Part shown: one piece after another, positions 10,126 through 23,000 of the stretch | Layout: each line of letters starts with the position of its first letter | How positions within the stretch are numbered: the stretch's first letter is position 1 | Origin: Trachythela sp. YZ-2020 | Lineage: Eukaryota > Cnidaria > Anthozoa > Malacalcyonacea > Clavulariidae | Length of the DNA: 64,000 nucleotides | Reading direction: 5' to 3' | Assembly (NCBI GenBank): GCA_016169945.1 | Contig: JADLSH010000367.1 | Location: 806,001 to 870,000, forward strand | Notes under the pieces: model-generated | The model's database searches: none | What the model was told of the DNA's origin: nothing | The model's input: only the letters and a program-made list of their open reading frames with translations | Program-made: the position numbers and the translations under genes

Positions 10126-10613
10126 GAAAAAAGTTACCTAAATATCGCTGAAATCGTAAAATTTTGCAAGTTATTCCCTCGATCTTCGCAGTTTGGTTAT
10201 GTCGTGAATACAAGAACCGGAAGTGCACACACTTTTACGTTCGCTCATTGGTCGACTAATTAAGCGAACGTTATTGATGACCAATCAGAGCAAAGAAACT
10301 TGTAGCATAGCAACGTAATTTTCGGCAATCGTTTGAAGTTTAGTTGCCGCGACGTTGCGGGAACGCGGCCTAAAAACTCTCGATTTTTCACTTAAAAATG
10401 CATTTTTCGGCTTGGCAACAACTCAAACCTTTTTCTCTACATCTATCTGAGTATGAATATGTTTGTTGCCAGCTTCTAACACGAAGTTGCCATCAACTTG
10501 CACCGTTCGATAGCTTGGCCGGCCGACTATTGGGTGGGTCAAGAAAATACTATGCATCGACATTGAAAAATTACCGGCCAACCTCCCCCCTCTAAATAAT
10601 GAACGGTCCCTTA

Positions 10614-11200
10614 CGCATGACGTGCACAAACAAACACAACGTTCGTAGAACCACTGCAGCCAATGTGATTTCAAAATATTATTAGCCAGTTTACCTGCAG
10701 TCAATTTACCACGTTTTGATCAGATGTGTAGCCGTACGTATTTAATTGATGTACTAACCCTGATTCCTGAACACAACATACGCCGTAATACAACAACTAA
10801 ATGCCAGCCCGACTTATACTAGAGAAGGATCGCGAACCACGAACGTGAGCAAAGACAAAATAGATCGTGAGGCGGCTAATCCGTCAGTTTGAACTTTCTG
10901 TCTGCGTAGTTCGTCAAAAATAGCAACGAAATAGCAAGCATGATTTCTTACGAGGATCATTGCCAGAATATACATCACGCTATTTATACTAGTTCGTTTT
11001 ACAGATGACCGCGTCTCTAGTATAAATCAAGCCAGTGTATTTACTGTAGTGCCACAACAACATGTAAAAGTATTGCTGCTGCCTATGATCATTTATGTCT
11101 TTTAGAGAAATTTTAGAGAACTCTCCTTGTTATACGTGACATTTCCGAGCAGTAGTCCATTGAGTGACTTGCCGAGAAAGTTCTAACGCCATTTCTTTGT
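10614..11200. repeat. Spacer with a MITE-like inverted repeat at 10811-11028
   Basis: GACTTATACTAGAG (10811) and CTCTAGTATAAATC (to 11028) are inverted and each continues into imperfect pairing with CGCG. This resembles a short MITE of about 218 bp, but no target duplication is clear. Nothing else is recognisable. Confidence 0.4.
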
Positions 11201-11339
11201 CCTCTTCATGCGCCTCTTTTGATAAAATGATACAGTTCAATAAATCCACCAACATACCAGCGCTTTCCATCACATTTGGAAATGGTATTTTCTACAATAG
11301 AAATTATAAAATTGACATGATAAAAATATGAATCAATCA

Positions 11340-11690
11340 TTATGCCCGCGGGGCAAATTACTCTGAAAATCTTCGTACACTTCGTCAAAAATCCCCAAAA
11401 ATCTTTTAAAAAATCCCAAAATCTCACTAATTTTAATAAAAATCCTAAAATCAAAAAAAATGTCTGAAAATTTCATAAAATACTCGGAAAAACCAATAAG
11501 AACCTCAAAATCACCGCAAAATCCCATCAAATTTTGAAAATTGTCCCACAGAATAACCTATTTAAACCCTTAAAATGCCTTACCCTTCTATATATAAAAA
11601 TCCTGTAATGCCATTTTCTTTAAAAAGGCAAAAATGTCGTTTTTTTCAAGAATTTTTTTGGCATCACAGATTTTTTTTATTTTTGACAAT
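11340..11690. repeat. Low-complexity A-rich, then T-rich tract
   Basis: Degenerate AAAATCCC-type units run from about 11385 to 11530, followed by poly-T-rich sequence to about 11680. No coding signal is seen. Confidence 0.5.
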
Positions 11691-11868
11691 GAAAGACTTT
11701 TGCGGGTTTCTCCGAAATGAATTTTCGCTTGGCACCGTGCGAACAAATTCGCCTGGTGGAAACGGTCTTTAATCTGACATTTTATCACAGATTTTATCCT
11801 ATAGCTAAACCACAATGCATCACGATTGAAAATGACGTTATAATGAAGAAAACCTTAATTGATGTGGC

Positions 11869-12893
11869 GCAAGTAATTAATTACGTCACATGCAGAAGAT
11901 ACTTAATTATCCTTCCGTTCTCGCGTACTGCTATAGTCGGACGTTACATTACTCGCTGCTTGCAAGAAGATTACGAAACTTTAAAATAACACTTTGTTAT
12001 TATGGGATACATAAAGAACATTTGTGTTGGAACCGTTGCGGTTGTCGGTTCAGCATTTCTGGGATATTTCTTATATAAGAATTACTTTCAATCGAAAGAG
12101 GTATTACCATTTAAACATTTGGCGAAAGCATTCGTGAAACTAGAAATCTTATAACAGACTATTTTCTTTTTCTCTAACAGAACATTGATGACGAAGAAGA
12201 TTCATTAAACACTGAATCAAATATAAATTCAGCTCAGTCTCAAGTTGTTAACGAAATTCAGAACACGAATTCAACTAATGATGTTAACGAAGCTGGAGTA
12301 AGCAACACCAGTTCACATCAATCCAAAACCAAGGGCAAAAAGCCGTCAAGCAAGTCTAAAACCGGCTATATGGGCCTTCGCAAGGGATTCTTGCTGAAAT
12401 AAACTAGGTAAATGCCATCGGCAATGCAAATCTTCAAATAAATCGTTACTTACTGTATTTTTTCTGGTTCTTTTTCTAGATTACCATGCAAGATCAAGAT
12501 CGCCAAGCAGTTTAATTCATCATTAGTGTAATTACGGGTCATCCATAATTATCAACATACACAGCGTACACAGAGTACTCTTTTCTCGACTCCCTCCCCC
12601 CTTCCCCCTCTTGGCCCTCCTCCCTCTCGCCCCCCCCATCTCCTCCCTCGCAGCGTACGATTTGTACGGTTGTGAAAATGTGTTGATACTGACGGATGGC
12701 CTTAATTATTCCAAATAAAACATGTATTTTGTAATAAATTTTATTGAAGTTTTGAAATATATTATTGACTAAACATTCGTTTAGATCGTTTCACTATATC
12801 AATGATTAATAGAGCGCTCATTTTGACTCTTGACCACTCGAAACTTTTCAGTAAGCAAGGGCGATCTTCTCTCTACCCGAGATCGTAATTCCT
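11869..12893 (+). repeat. Duplicated segment, copy 2 (carries the small gene)
   Basis: This is the same-orientation partner of 4702-5655, starting at TGATGTGGCGCAAGTAATTA and running past GAGCGCTCATTTTGACTCTT. It retains 11915-12431, containing the complete two-exon gene, and the uninterrupted target site of the copy 1 MITE. A C-rich expansion lies at 12590-12652. Confidence 0.85.
12002..12402 (+). CDS. Small single-pass membrane protein, two exons
   Basis: Exon 1 is 12002-12100 and exon 2 is 12181-12402, joined across an 80-bp intron with donor GAG|GTATTA and acceptor CTAACAG|AAC. The intron is phase 0. The product is 106 residues. Residues 6-27 form a hydrophobic, Gly/Ala/Val-rich membrane segment ('GTVAVVGSAFLGYFLY'). 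Then come an acidic Asn/Ser-rich stretch and a basic tail with 'KGKKPSSKSK' ending 'GYMGLRKGFLLK'. The likely topology is an N-terminal signal anchor with a soluble tail. I do not recognise the family and assign no function. It lies convergent to GEMIN5, and AATAAA at about 12731 could end its transcript. A copy of its flanks without the gene lies at 4702-5655. Confidence 0.7.
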
Positions 12894-13202
12894 ATCGACA
12901 AATGAAAATCATTTAACTAGCCAATATGACCGTTCCTGTAACGTGGCGGTTTGAAAATCGCGATGAGTTCGTGATGGCGACGAGAAACAATTCATATATT
13001 TTCCCAAGTAAAATTTTTCGCAGGGAAAAAATAAAGAACCGGAATTGAAGATTAGTTTTTACTGTTTTTCATAAACTTCATAGCAATTTTGAAGATTTAA
13101 ATCGCAATGCATGTTGACATTGCCATTTAAAAATCATGTTGACATCGCAAAACACACTGCTTCTCTCATCCTCATGTGTCATAAATACTACTGTACACAG
13201 CA

Positions 13203-14024
13203 TCAGACTGTAGATGCAATGTGATTTGAAAAACCCGTACATACCGATAGTGAGATTTCGAGTTCAGTGTTTACTCTGGAATCTTCTCCGTCTTGCGCAT
13301 GATGTTCGTCTTCTTTTGGCACACGTGTTTTAATATTTCCAGCTTTCTGCAAGTGAGCGTGAATATCTGACAAAAGAAATGTAGAACAAACCAAGGCAAT
13401 CCGATAAATCTCCTTAAAAACAGTTTCTTCCAACTTTCTAGGTATATTATTGTTTGTTCCTTCTGCGTGATCCTTAGCTGCAGTACTCGAACCTAAATCT
13501 ACTTTAGACATTGATCCAACACCAGAACTCTCAAGAGAACATTCAGTAGATTGCGACCATCCTGTATCCTCTGGATTTTGTCTCACGTTGGAAGAGGCAT
13601 CACTCGTATCTAAAAGCCTATTGTTAGGTTCCATTGTATTTGCGGATGGGCATTCGACTGCAAATTTACTGAAACTGTTTTGTAGCGATTCTTCAAGGCT
13701 GTGCGTTTGTTTCATTCTCCATTTCTGACTAGCCAAAGTGTCAGTCATCATAGCTCGATAGTAAAAAGCCATTACATTACAAAAATATTGATCAATCATA
13801 CTTGATCTGTTCTCCATGTCTGAGCCTGACAAGCATTTTATCATGTGCCATGATTCAAGTCCAAAAGGAAACAAGATTGTAACAAGATGACAAAGAAGTT
13901 TAGAACATCCAGAGTCGTGACAGTGAATGATAGCCTTCAGGAAATGCTCCATACAAATTTCAGGTTTAGCAAGTAGTGCGGCCACCAAGCCAAGGCAAAT
14001 GTTCTTTGAGATAATCATCAACAC
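13203..14024 (-). CDS. GEMIN5: GEMIN5 exon 26 (last coding exon)
   Basis: Residues 1203-1475. It opens with 'VLMIISKNICLGLVAALLA' after acceptor TTTTAG|GTG, matching the helical region after the dimerisation domain. A Ser/Asp-rich segment and a helical stretch ('ETVFKEIYRIALVCSTFLL') follow, and the frame ends in TGA at 13203-13205. The last third shows no clear similarity to the human end. A strong alternative donor (TCG|GTATGT, near 13240) leaves open a longer isoform with an unseen exon. Confidence 0.85.
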   Translation of the reverse strand: MLMIISKNICLGLVAALLAKPEICMEHFLKAIIHCHDSGCSKLLCHLVTILFPFGLESWHMIKCLSGSDMENRSSMIDQYFCNVMAFYYRAMMTDTLASQKWRMKQTHSLEESLQNSFSKFAVECPSANTMEPNNRLLDTSDASSNVRQNPEDTGWSQSTECSLESSGVGSMSKVDLGSSTAAKDHAEGTNNNIPRKLEETVFKEIYRIALVCSTFLLSDIHAHLQKAGNIKTRVPKEDEHHAQDGEDSRVNTELEISLSVCTGFSNHIASTV

Positions 14025-17000
14025 CTAAAAGGAGATGCAAAATCAACTAAGGCATGCAAGACTAAGGCCCCGTTTACATGAGACCGGGACGAAGTCAAAC
14101 CGGGACGATTTCGTTTCGGTCATAGTATTATTTATAATAGATGTTACCGGGACGAAAAATTGCCCCGTTTACATGAGACCGGGACGAAAAATTGCTCAGA
14201 CCGGTAAGTCATCCCGCTTGCTGGACCGAACCGACTATCTTCAGACCGGGACGAATTCAGAGCGGGATGAATGTAAACACTAATTATTTTCAGACCGGTC
14301 TGAACTTTGGTACAACGCTGATAATAAACAACGGTAGACAAGATTAAAAACATCAATTGTGGAATGCACTTTTGATATACGCAATAGAGTGTGTAATGCT
14401 TTTCGTACCGGTCTCATGTAAACCTACTGACAATTTCAATTTTCATCCCGTTCTGACTTCGTGCCGGGCTCATGTAAACGGGGCCTAATAAACTCCTATA
14501 TTTCCAGTATGATTCACACATGCACTGCCAACAGCGATGTTACATAATTGTTACATGGATTTTGCCCGCACACGCGCATTCCGAATTACATAAATGCAAA
14601 ATCATTCTTGAATAGCGACGATTTGATGATACAACCACTTGTCTTCTATGTCCCATGTATTTGAAGTTTTATATGCACTATTTCATAATTTATTTCTTTT
14701 ATACTTTCTTCACGGATTATTATTATTACGTTTTACAGTTTATTTTCGTAGTACTTACATTCCCAATATCTTCTTTATTCGACAAATTTTGAGTGCTCCC
14801 CAATGTTGAAATCTGAACATAAAAGCCAGGCAACCTTGTTTCGTGTAGGTAAAGACCACAGTCTGACCACCATCGTTCCAGAATTTTACACACAGAATAC
14901 GAATCATCAACTGTAGTGGACCCCCAGTGAGATGTTGAATCAATTGATCTTCTTCCCTGTTGAGCTGCAAAGACAAAATTATTAAACTGACTACCTTATA
15001 GAAGCAGACATTCCTAAAGAATATGAATCGAAACGTCGAAGTACATTCTATATTTTTTAGGTAGTTGCATCCTTCAACCAACCTCGTGAATAAATTCAGA
15101 AAGTTGAAAATCATCTATAACAACTTTTAAAATTCAGTTTTACTAAATTATGGCAATTGCTGCCGACAGCAGCGAGGCAGCACACTATAACACTATTCTT
15201 GATACTTCTTGGGTTTTCCCAGAGTTCACTCGTGCCCAGTCTTTTGCGTGACCTATATATAGTTGCGAATCTCTCAATCTCGGCTTACGTCGGTCTGTCC
15301 GGATGTTTTTGCACTTATTCCAATCAGCGAACGTAATAAACGGATGTCCACTTCGATTAGCAAATCACAATAAGCAAACTTCAATCGGTCGCGTTATCTA
15401 ACTATAGGTAAAATGTATTTGTTTACTTTTTCAAAGATTCATCAAGGCAATGAGCGTTTAAACGCTCATTCCAGGGGAAAGCAGTGCGCCTCCATGGCGT
15501 TATAGGCGCTTTAAAGGTGCCTAGTCGTTTTCCCGATCTATCCATTGAGAGAGTCGAGTTTGAGGCAGCACTTTCCTTGCGACAGTCACTCCTAGAATTT
15601 ACATTATAAGAGCTATATACTAAGAAAAGCTACTGACTGTTAAGTGCCCAGGATATTTGTGAAACAATGTGCAGAGAGGACGTCTCTTACTTGTCTCACG
15701 AAGGAGAGAGTTCCGCATTGATATGCTCCAGTTTTTATGAGATTTTTGCGCGCGAGATTTGTGCGGAAATATGTAAGTCTGTTACAAATGAAATATTATA
15801 CCTTTCAACTTCAACACCAATGGCGGTAGATTTAATGGCACATTACTGTTTGGAATGTCTTCAGAGACTTGAATTTCTGGAAAATCCTCAGAAATAATAG
15901 CTCCAGATTTCAGCAAACTGGCCAGAATAGTTTTATGTACGACCATCAGCACTAGGAATGGCTGAAAAGAAAAAAAGCACTATAATTAACAGATATTATA
16001 CAATTATTGGACGAGGTTGAGCAAAATATCGTGAATTATCAGTGGCAAGCAGATCAATTATTTGCGGATGCCGAAGGCAGAGATTTTTTTGCGATAACCG
16101 AGTTCAATAATAATTATTGTTTTATCATTCACTTCATGAAAGATATTTTAATATCTAAAAGTTCATATAAAGCTTGTTCATCTGTAAAACGTTTTCCATC
16201 GTAACCATATCATTTCCCTAGCAGCAAAATAAGTTTTCTGCAACTTTGGCTTCTTTTTATACGTTTTTAATTCAAGCAAACACAAATTTCAATTTGCAAA
16301 AGTTCAGCAAAATAAGCAAGCCGTCGTTTCAATGTTTACAAAAATGAAGCTAATGCGCATGAGCAGATCGATATTTGCAGTCGAGCAACGGATTTGGCCA
16401 ATACGCATGCTCAAACCATTATTTGCACCAGTTATTTGCAGGAAAATTAGCCAATCAAAATTGAGAAAATAATTATGTGAATGATAATAGCAGATATATT
16501 TTCTGAGTAATAAATTTCCGCAGGAAATTTTTTCATTATGTTATATATTCTGTACGTTAATGGAAAACATTATCCTATCAAGGAAGGTAATACAAGCAAC
16601 AAAAATGTAGACACAATAGCTTCAATATCTTAATTATTTGATATGTGAACCAATAAATCTGTCACAAGCACGTAATATTTTCGGTGACAACCAATTCATC
16701 AATATTGAATAATTAACTTTACCAAATGAATAGGGTGCCATTTACTAACTTACATTACATAATATACAGAACGCATGGTCTTATAAGATTCCAGTGGACG
16801 ATGAATATTTTTATACTGCATGGTCGTGAAGTCATTTTATTTACACATCAAAAAATATGTATATGTTATTATACCTCCAGCTGGGAAATTCGTAATAGCA
16901 AAATCATTTACCGATATCTCAGCGGCGCTTTCGCTTTGCTCATTAGTTTTTCACAGATATTTTCACAGACAATACCTGCATATCAGGATAATCATGAACC

Positions 17001-20000
17001 ATTTCCAACGCATCGTTCCACTTTGCTTTTTTCGTGACCATTAGAGCACACTGTAGGATTAGTGACTGAGATAGGTCTACCTTCTTGTTCAATTTGGCAA
17101 TCTAAAAATTGGAAATGTGAGGTTTACATGTACATGTACATTTTCATTTCTTGAAGGAACAAAAGTACAAAAACTTTTCCGTTAGCAAAAGAAATGTGAC
17201 TCATGGGAATTGAACATGCACGTTTGGGTGTAAAATACGAACATTTGAGTAATTGACGTTTTATCAATAGAGACGCCATCTTGGAATCGCAATGCATTCT
17301 GGTCTATCGGGGGTAATCGAACGTTTTTAGAGTACCGTAGAATAGCGAAACAAATTCTTCCTCTTGCAACATAATTAAAACGAAAAGCTGACGAAATTGA
17401 TATACACTTCGTTGATATTTTCAAGAATGTGTTGCGACAATAAACGTACAATCGATAGATTTTTTAGCTGCTTTAAACAGGGTTCGTGCTGGTCTTGAAA
17501 GGTTGAATTCAAGGAGAAATTAAGGAGTTTTCAAGGAGCAAAATAGCATTTTTCAAGGAGTATTTAGGATGTTTTCTTTCAAAAAATGACATAAGGACCC
17601 CAAAAATTGAACAATTCCTTGCGTTACCCTATGTAACAACACTTTACTAGTTGTATCAATTTAACATCTTGCTTTTCTCAGTTTCTCGTGTCTGTAGCAT
17701 CACAATTATTTTACCAACTAACAAAATTTTATACTATGGTCTACGGTCTATGGATTTTACTTTTCTTTAGAGAAAAAATCCATTTGCGTTTTATGGAAAA
17801 ATATTTAAGGAGTATTTAAGGAGTTTTTAGAAAACTGTAAGTTTCAAGGGCTTTTCTAGCGCCCTTGAAAATTTCATTCAGTAGTAGGAGTAGCACGAAC
17901 GCTGTTTAAACCTATAGTTTATAGATCACAAATGAAAAGGTGAATATTTTATACCCATATATGTCCAAAAATATATTTGCATCTGTGAAACAAGCACGAA
18001 TACAAGATCGTCAGCTTTGATAAAGTTTGACGCCTATTATTAAAATACTGACAACATCATTTGAAGTCAAAATAAAATGAGCAAAGTACCTGTGCAGCAC
18101 TATGTAAGGCAATTTCATCACCGCGTCTAGTGAGAACACGGATGGCGTCATCATGCAAACCACATGCTAAATAACTAGAAAATAAATAAACTGTAAGATG
18201 ATGTACATTCAAACCACTGATCTCGCAATACAATTGGATTGAGCATCTACTGTGTCATGCCAGAAGTCAGCCAATACCATGCAATAGTAAATCTAGTATT
18301 TCTAAATTTCTAAATACATTTACTGTATGTATATAAAGAAGAAATAATTATAGAAATAATCAAATGCACGGTTCCACTAAATGGCGGATTTGAGCTTCTT
18401 GTGAATTTAAGTGCGACCTGATCATCTGGTCCTTAAACAAGCGTTTAAAAGAGAGCTATATCATTTGGAAAAGTACATGCAGAAGTTAGTGTACTGAGAT
18501 TTTTTTTATTAAAAAGTAGTTCAAACTTAATGGGAAAGTTAAATCAGGATCGCGTAGTTAGAGTGGTTAAGAGTTTCATACGACCGGCTCCTGGAGTGTG
18601 AGGCCTGCATGACCCAGCCCTAAGGACGGGAATGGAGGTAATGAAAAAGATATCAGGGAAGAACTGCGGTAGTATAGTGAGATAAAAGAAATTTGAATTG
18701 AAGCATAATATTTTATTATTAAAATTACGACAAGTAATTTAGATAGTTTGCCGTCTGAATTGATCATATATAAAGATGATTTAAAACGATATTCAGTACG
18801 ATGAGTCAAGTCTTTAACGCATATAATTCTTACCATTTTGAAGCTTGCTCAAAAGTGTGTTCACTCTCCAGCCTCCTGCCCCAAGACGAATAAAGATCAA
18901 GTAATAGTGGATCTGACGGCAAAAGTCGCACCTTGGCCAAAGCAATGGCTTCCCTGTAAAACAAAGAATGTTTCTGAAGCTAGAGGTGCAAGGTCAAAAG
19001 GGCCAGCTGAAGTGTGCATGCTCTCACCAACTTATATATGAGCTTTTAATAAATTGGCAAGATGCAACCTCTGGGTAATAATGTAGTTACAAACTAAACT
19101 AAACTAAACTAAACTTAACTTAACTTAAGTACATAACCCCATCAGTCCTGCACTGTTCTCCCTACAAGTCAGTATCGCTAGTTGGTCCAGTGTTATTACA
19201 GGAGGAACAGGAGGAAACAAGAGTACCCAGAGAAAACCTACAGAGTTAAACTGGAAGCACTCTACTTACATGCGACTGCGGCGAAATTCAGACAATGGAC
19301 CATTTGCATAACACTTATTACATAAATAATGCAATTATGCAATCACGACCTAGTGATCGGAATGTTCTATTGTGTTTTCTTTGTTTTGAAAATTCCACTT
19401 TTCTCCATGCCATCCAGTCACCCTCAATGTTTTGACACTTTTATGATGTGATGCAAAGGGCCTATTGCATACCGAAAGAATCGAATCCTTTTCGCAGAGG
19501 TGAAGCGGACATCACTTTGCCAGCAACACCTAAAAGCTCAGAACTACCCAAAGCACTAGCTGATTCAGCATTATTTACAGCATGTGGTTAAAAAACTGGC
19601 ATATATTAAAACATCCATTGTACAATGAATGTACAACATTGCAACAGCATATAAAATTCAACAGGCGATTTCCATGCGCGTTTTCCGCTAGCGAATAGAA
19701 AAGCAACCTAATGTGTTAGCAACAAATTCGCGAGCAAGTCAAAATCGATCCTACTTTCTCGTTGCGAATTCTCTTTCTAACCAATCATATTGCTGTATAT
19801 ATTTTTGGTTCGCTGGGCTCTAAAAATATTCGCCTCGTAGGGGGTTAACGGTGCCTTCTACATTTCAAGCACATAATATGCTAAATTCAATTAATGTTAT
19901 AACGGGAGCATTACGCTAAAGCTTTGTTTCCATTTGGTCACCGATCTGAACTAGATTGGGTCTATATTTTTCTTATGCGCTGTATGCTGTGTGTAACTTA

Positions 20001-23000
20001 GCCTTTACTGATTGCAGAGATGTATCGACATTGACATTCGCGCAACGACAAAATGGAAACCAGGCTTAAGAGGGCAATTCCAAGTGGCCAAATCATGCTA
20101 AGAAGTTGATATCTCCACTGCATGTCCCTTATACTAGATATCTAAACTAGTGTCGTTGTCGTACCTGTGCATCCCAGCTGTTTTAAACATGCTGATGGCC
20201 TCGTACACCTTATGACACGCCAGGTAATACAAAGCAGCTCTATGAAAGCTTCCTTGACTGACAAGTTGTTCAGCAAACGCTTCTGTAACAGCCAAACGAA
20301 CTTGTTCTCCGGCTAAACAAATATAGAATTACATTCTGAACTATTGCACTGAGATGCTTGATATTTGAAACGTAAAAATCATCGAGGTTAGACCAAAGTC
20401 TGCTTGACCCAAGTTTGTGAACAATGGGAACGATTTCTACAAGTTTATCACTCACAACTTGTAAACAAGCCTGTTGAGTTATCAATTTTATAGCAAATCT
20501 GCCGCAGGACTGGAACAACCTTTTAACAAGTTAAGCAGCTGGAATGTAACAGTTTGTTGTGTTTTTTTACTTGTGTACAACATGTGTATTACATGTCGGA
20601 TAGCATGTGAAATTTTTGTGAGAGATAATGTGCTTACCTAAATGACTGATTGCAACTAGCCAATCAGAGAGCTGCTTTCTCTCAACTGCAAGCTCCAGTG
20701 CTTTTCCAATATTTCCTTTCCAGATTTCCAGTTGTAGTTGGTAATCTATGTGTCCACTATCGGCATGGTGAATTCCTGTGGTGGGGTATAAATTTTACAG
20801 ATATATGTTAATCAGTTTCAAAATTTGCTCAATATATTCAATCCGTTACTTTATTACGCCCACTAACACCCATGTATTGCTCGTTTGCAATCGACGCCAT
20901 CTTGGTTGATTTTCGTGGCAACTAAAAATCTATATTCTTCATTCTTTGTCGTATTGTGCCAGAAATCGTATACTATTCATAATACAGTAAGATGTTTTCA
21001 AAACAAACCAAAAATATTAAAGTAACTCAACTATTTCGATGTAAACGGCTGGACAAAACTTTAAAATCAACCAAGATGGCGCCTAATAGCACGTAGTGAC
21101 GTCATGTGCAAGCAAAGAATAGTACCAATTCTGACCTTCTTCGGAAAGCATATCAAATGCAGATTTCCTGTTCGCAAAAAAACCAAGATTGACGTTTTCA
21201 CCAGAGATATGTAGAGCATCTTCAGGATAACCTAAATACAAAAAACGTAAGAGTGAATAAATACTTGTTTTGTGATTATTGCATATGTTATCCCAAGAAA
21301 CATTTCATCGTTTTGAAGGAAAGAGTGAAAGTCCAATTATAATATTCTATGTATGATTTGTTAACAAAATTGCGGTTGTTTTTATGTAGGCCATGAAAGA
21401 AATTCTGTCAGTATTATGATTCGTTATTTCTTTCTTTTTGGATACTTGTTGACAGGCACCTAAAATAAAAAAATAGCAAAGTGACGGACACTAGGGGGGA
21501 GGGGCCGGGGTAACTGACGAAGGGTAACTGTCCCATGCAATACTAATTTTTTCCTAACCCATCAATGACATCTGATTATCTGTACCTAAATTGTAACAAT
21601 AGTTTCTATAACCGTGAATACCTTGCTAGACTATTATTTAAGCAAATTTGCATTAAAGTTAAGCCAAGAAAGTTTTAAGGATTGAGATCCGCAGCAACAA
21701 AAGAGCGGTGATATGTTAGAAACCAAAATTGGCACTTGCAATATTCGTCACTGGTCTACCAACCTGTTGTGTTTGTTAAGAATTTCGCGATATCGACACA
21801 TTCCTGACTCGTAATACTTCTCGTTTTGTTGTCAGCTGAGGCAGATAAAGGAAACATAGACTTTCCTTTCTTTTTCTTCTTCTTCGTGTCAACTGAGGTT
21901 CCTTGTAAGTAAAATATAGAAGATGACAGATGACAACTGATAAAAATCCATCATGCTTTTAAGGTCACGATACACGAATTTTCGTTTTGAATGAAGACCA
22001 TGTCACAGGAGACAATTTTTGCTGCAAAACGTTCCTCCTGTAACACCCTTAAGGTGGCTCCCTACAATTTTTGAAATATGTTAAATTTATGATTTAGATT
22101 GAATTTTTTGAACAGTTACTTGTTAGAAAACAAAAATTGTACCACATATATTGAGCAACATTCTAAGAGTCACAAATTGTTCACAAAAAACGACGTCATT
22201 ACCGTTGCTATGGTAACAATGACGTTTCAATATGGCCGATATTTTAGCTTTTAACGCACTTTACTCGAAATATCGCCTGGTTACCCCCATTTCGTACAAT
22301 AGATTATTTGAACAAGTTGCAAACTAGGGGTGTTACACGAGGCAATATTGTTGCAACTTGCAATGGAACGCCATTGTGTTAGAAATTGCAGATACATTTC
22401 CTCGTGTAAGATAGCCTGTACCGTCTGATAAGTTTCTTGTAAATTTCCATGGCGATAAATATAATTGATTTGTTTCTGTGGAAACACGACGATTATTCAT
22501 TCGCAAAACGTTCGATTCATATATAGTTTCGATCCGTAAGGCCAGATCTTCATGTATTCGAATGTGTTTGCATATAATTGCGGTGTTTTTACCAAATCAA
22601 ATGCACAAAAATGAATGAATGAATTATTAATAATCATAACAGTATATTAACAATATATTGTCCTTCTATATGGAAGTCATTACCTTTCGTACTAACTGAC
22701 GGCTCTTCTGCGACACTGACATTGTCTTGAATATCTTCGTTTCTTTCTCTTTCAGAATGATCAAACTGCAAGCTACTTCCTTCAAGAAGATCAGTGTAGT
22801 TCTCTGGTTTGACTGGATGCTGGAGCTCATCCCGCTCTATGTCAGGCTTGACAAGCTCTTTTTCATAACGCACTATTTTATCCTCAAGTGATTGTTTTTC
22901 TTCCAGCAAAGATACGGTTGGCTCAACAGCTTTTGTCTTCTGATTGGCAGTTGATGCAGTCTTATAATTCTTTTTCTTCTTGTTTTTTGATTTTGCAGGT

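Larger units (their letters stand above)
7147..10527. mobile_element. 3.4-kb TA-flanked element with nested inverted repeats
   Basis: The outer TIRs, about 165 bp each (7147-7316 and 10371-10527), begin GTCGGCCGGCCAAG and share a near-identical block with TTCGTGTTAGAAGCTGGCAA. TA flanks both ends. Inside are a 520-bp-armed inverted repeat (7918-9130) and a second one with 95-bp arms (9135-10125). No transposase can be read. Two exon-like minus-strand frames (7799-7915 and 8936-9187) are of unknown origin, so the element may have captured host sequence. Confidence 0.8.
6773..10610. mobile_element. Harbinger-like MITE interrupted by a 3.4-kb element
   Basis: GGGACCGTTCATTATTGAGG at 6773 pairs with the reverse complement of the end at 10610 (...AAATAATGAACGGTCCC). 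Both ends are flanked by TTA, a TWA-type 3-bp duplication as in PIF/Harbinger. Removing 7147-10527 plus one TA leaves a MITE of about 455 bp. The left half has G-rich runs (GGAGGGGGGAGGG) and no frame of note. Confidence 0.75.

Noticed and set aside
18550..18630. tRNA-like A box (TAGTTAGAGTGGTTAAGAG)
   Set aside because: No T arm or B box follows at the required distance.
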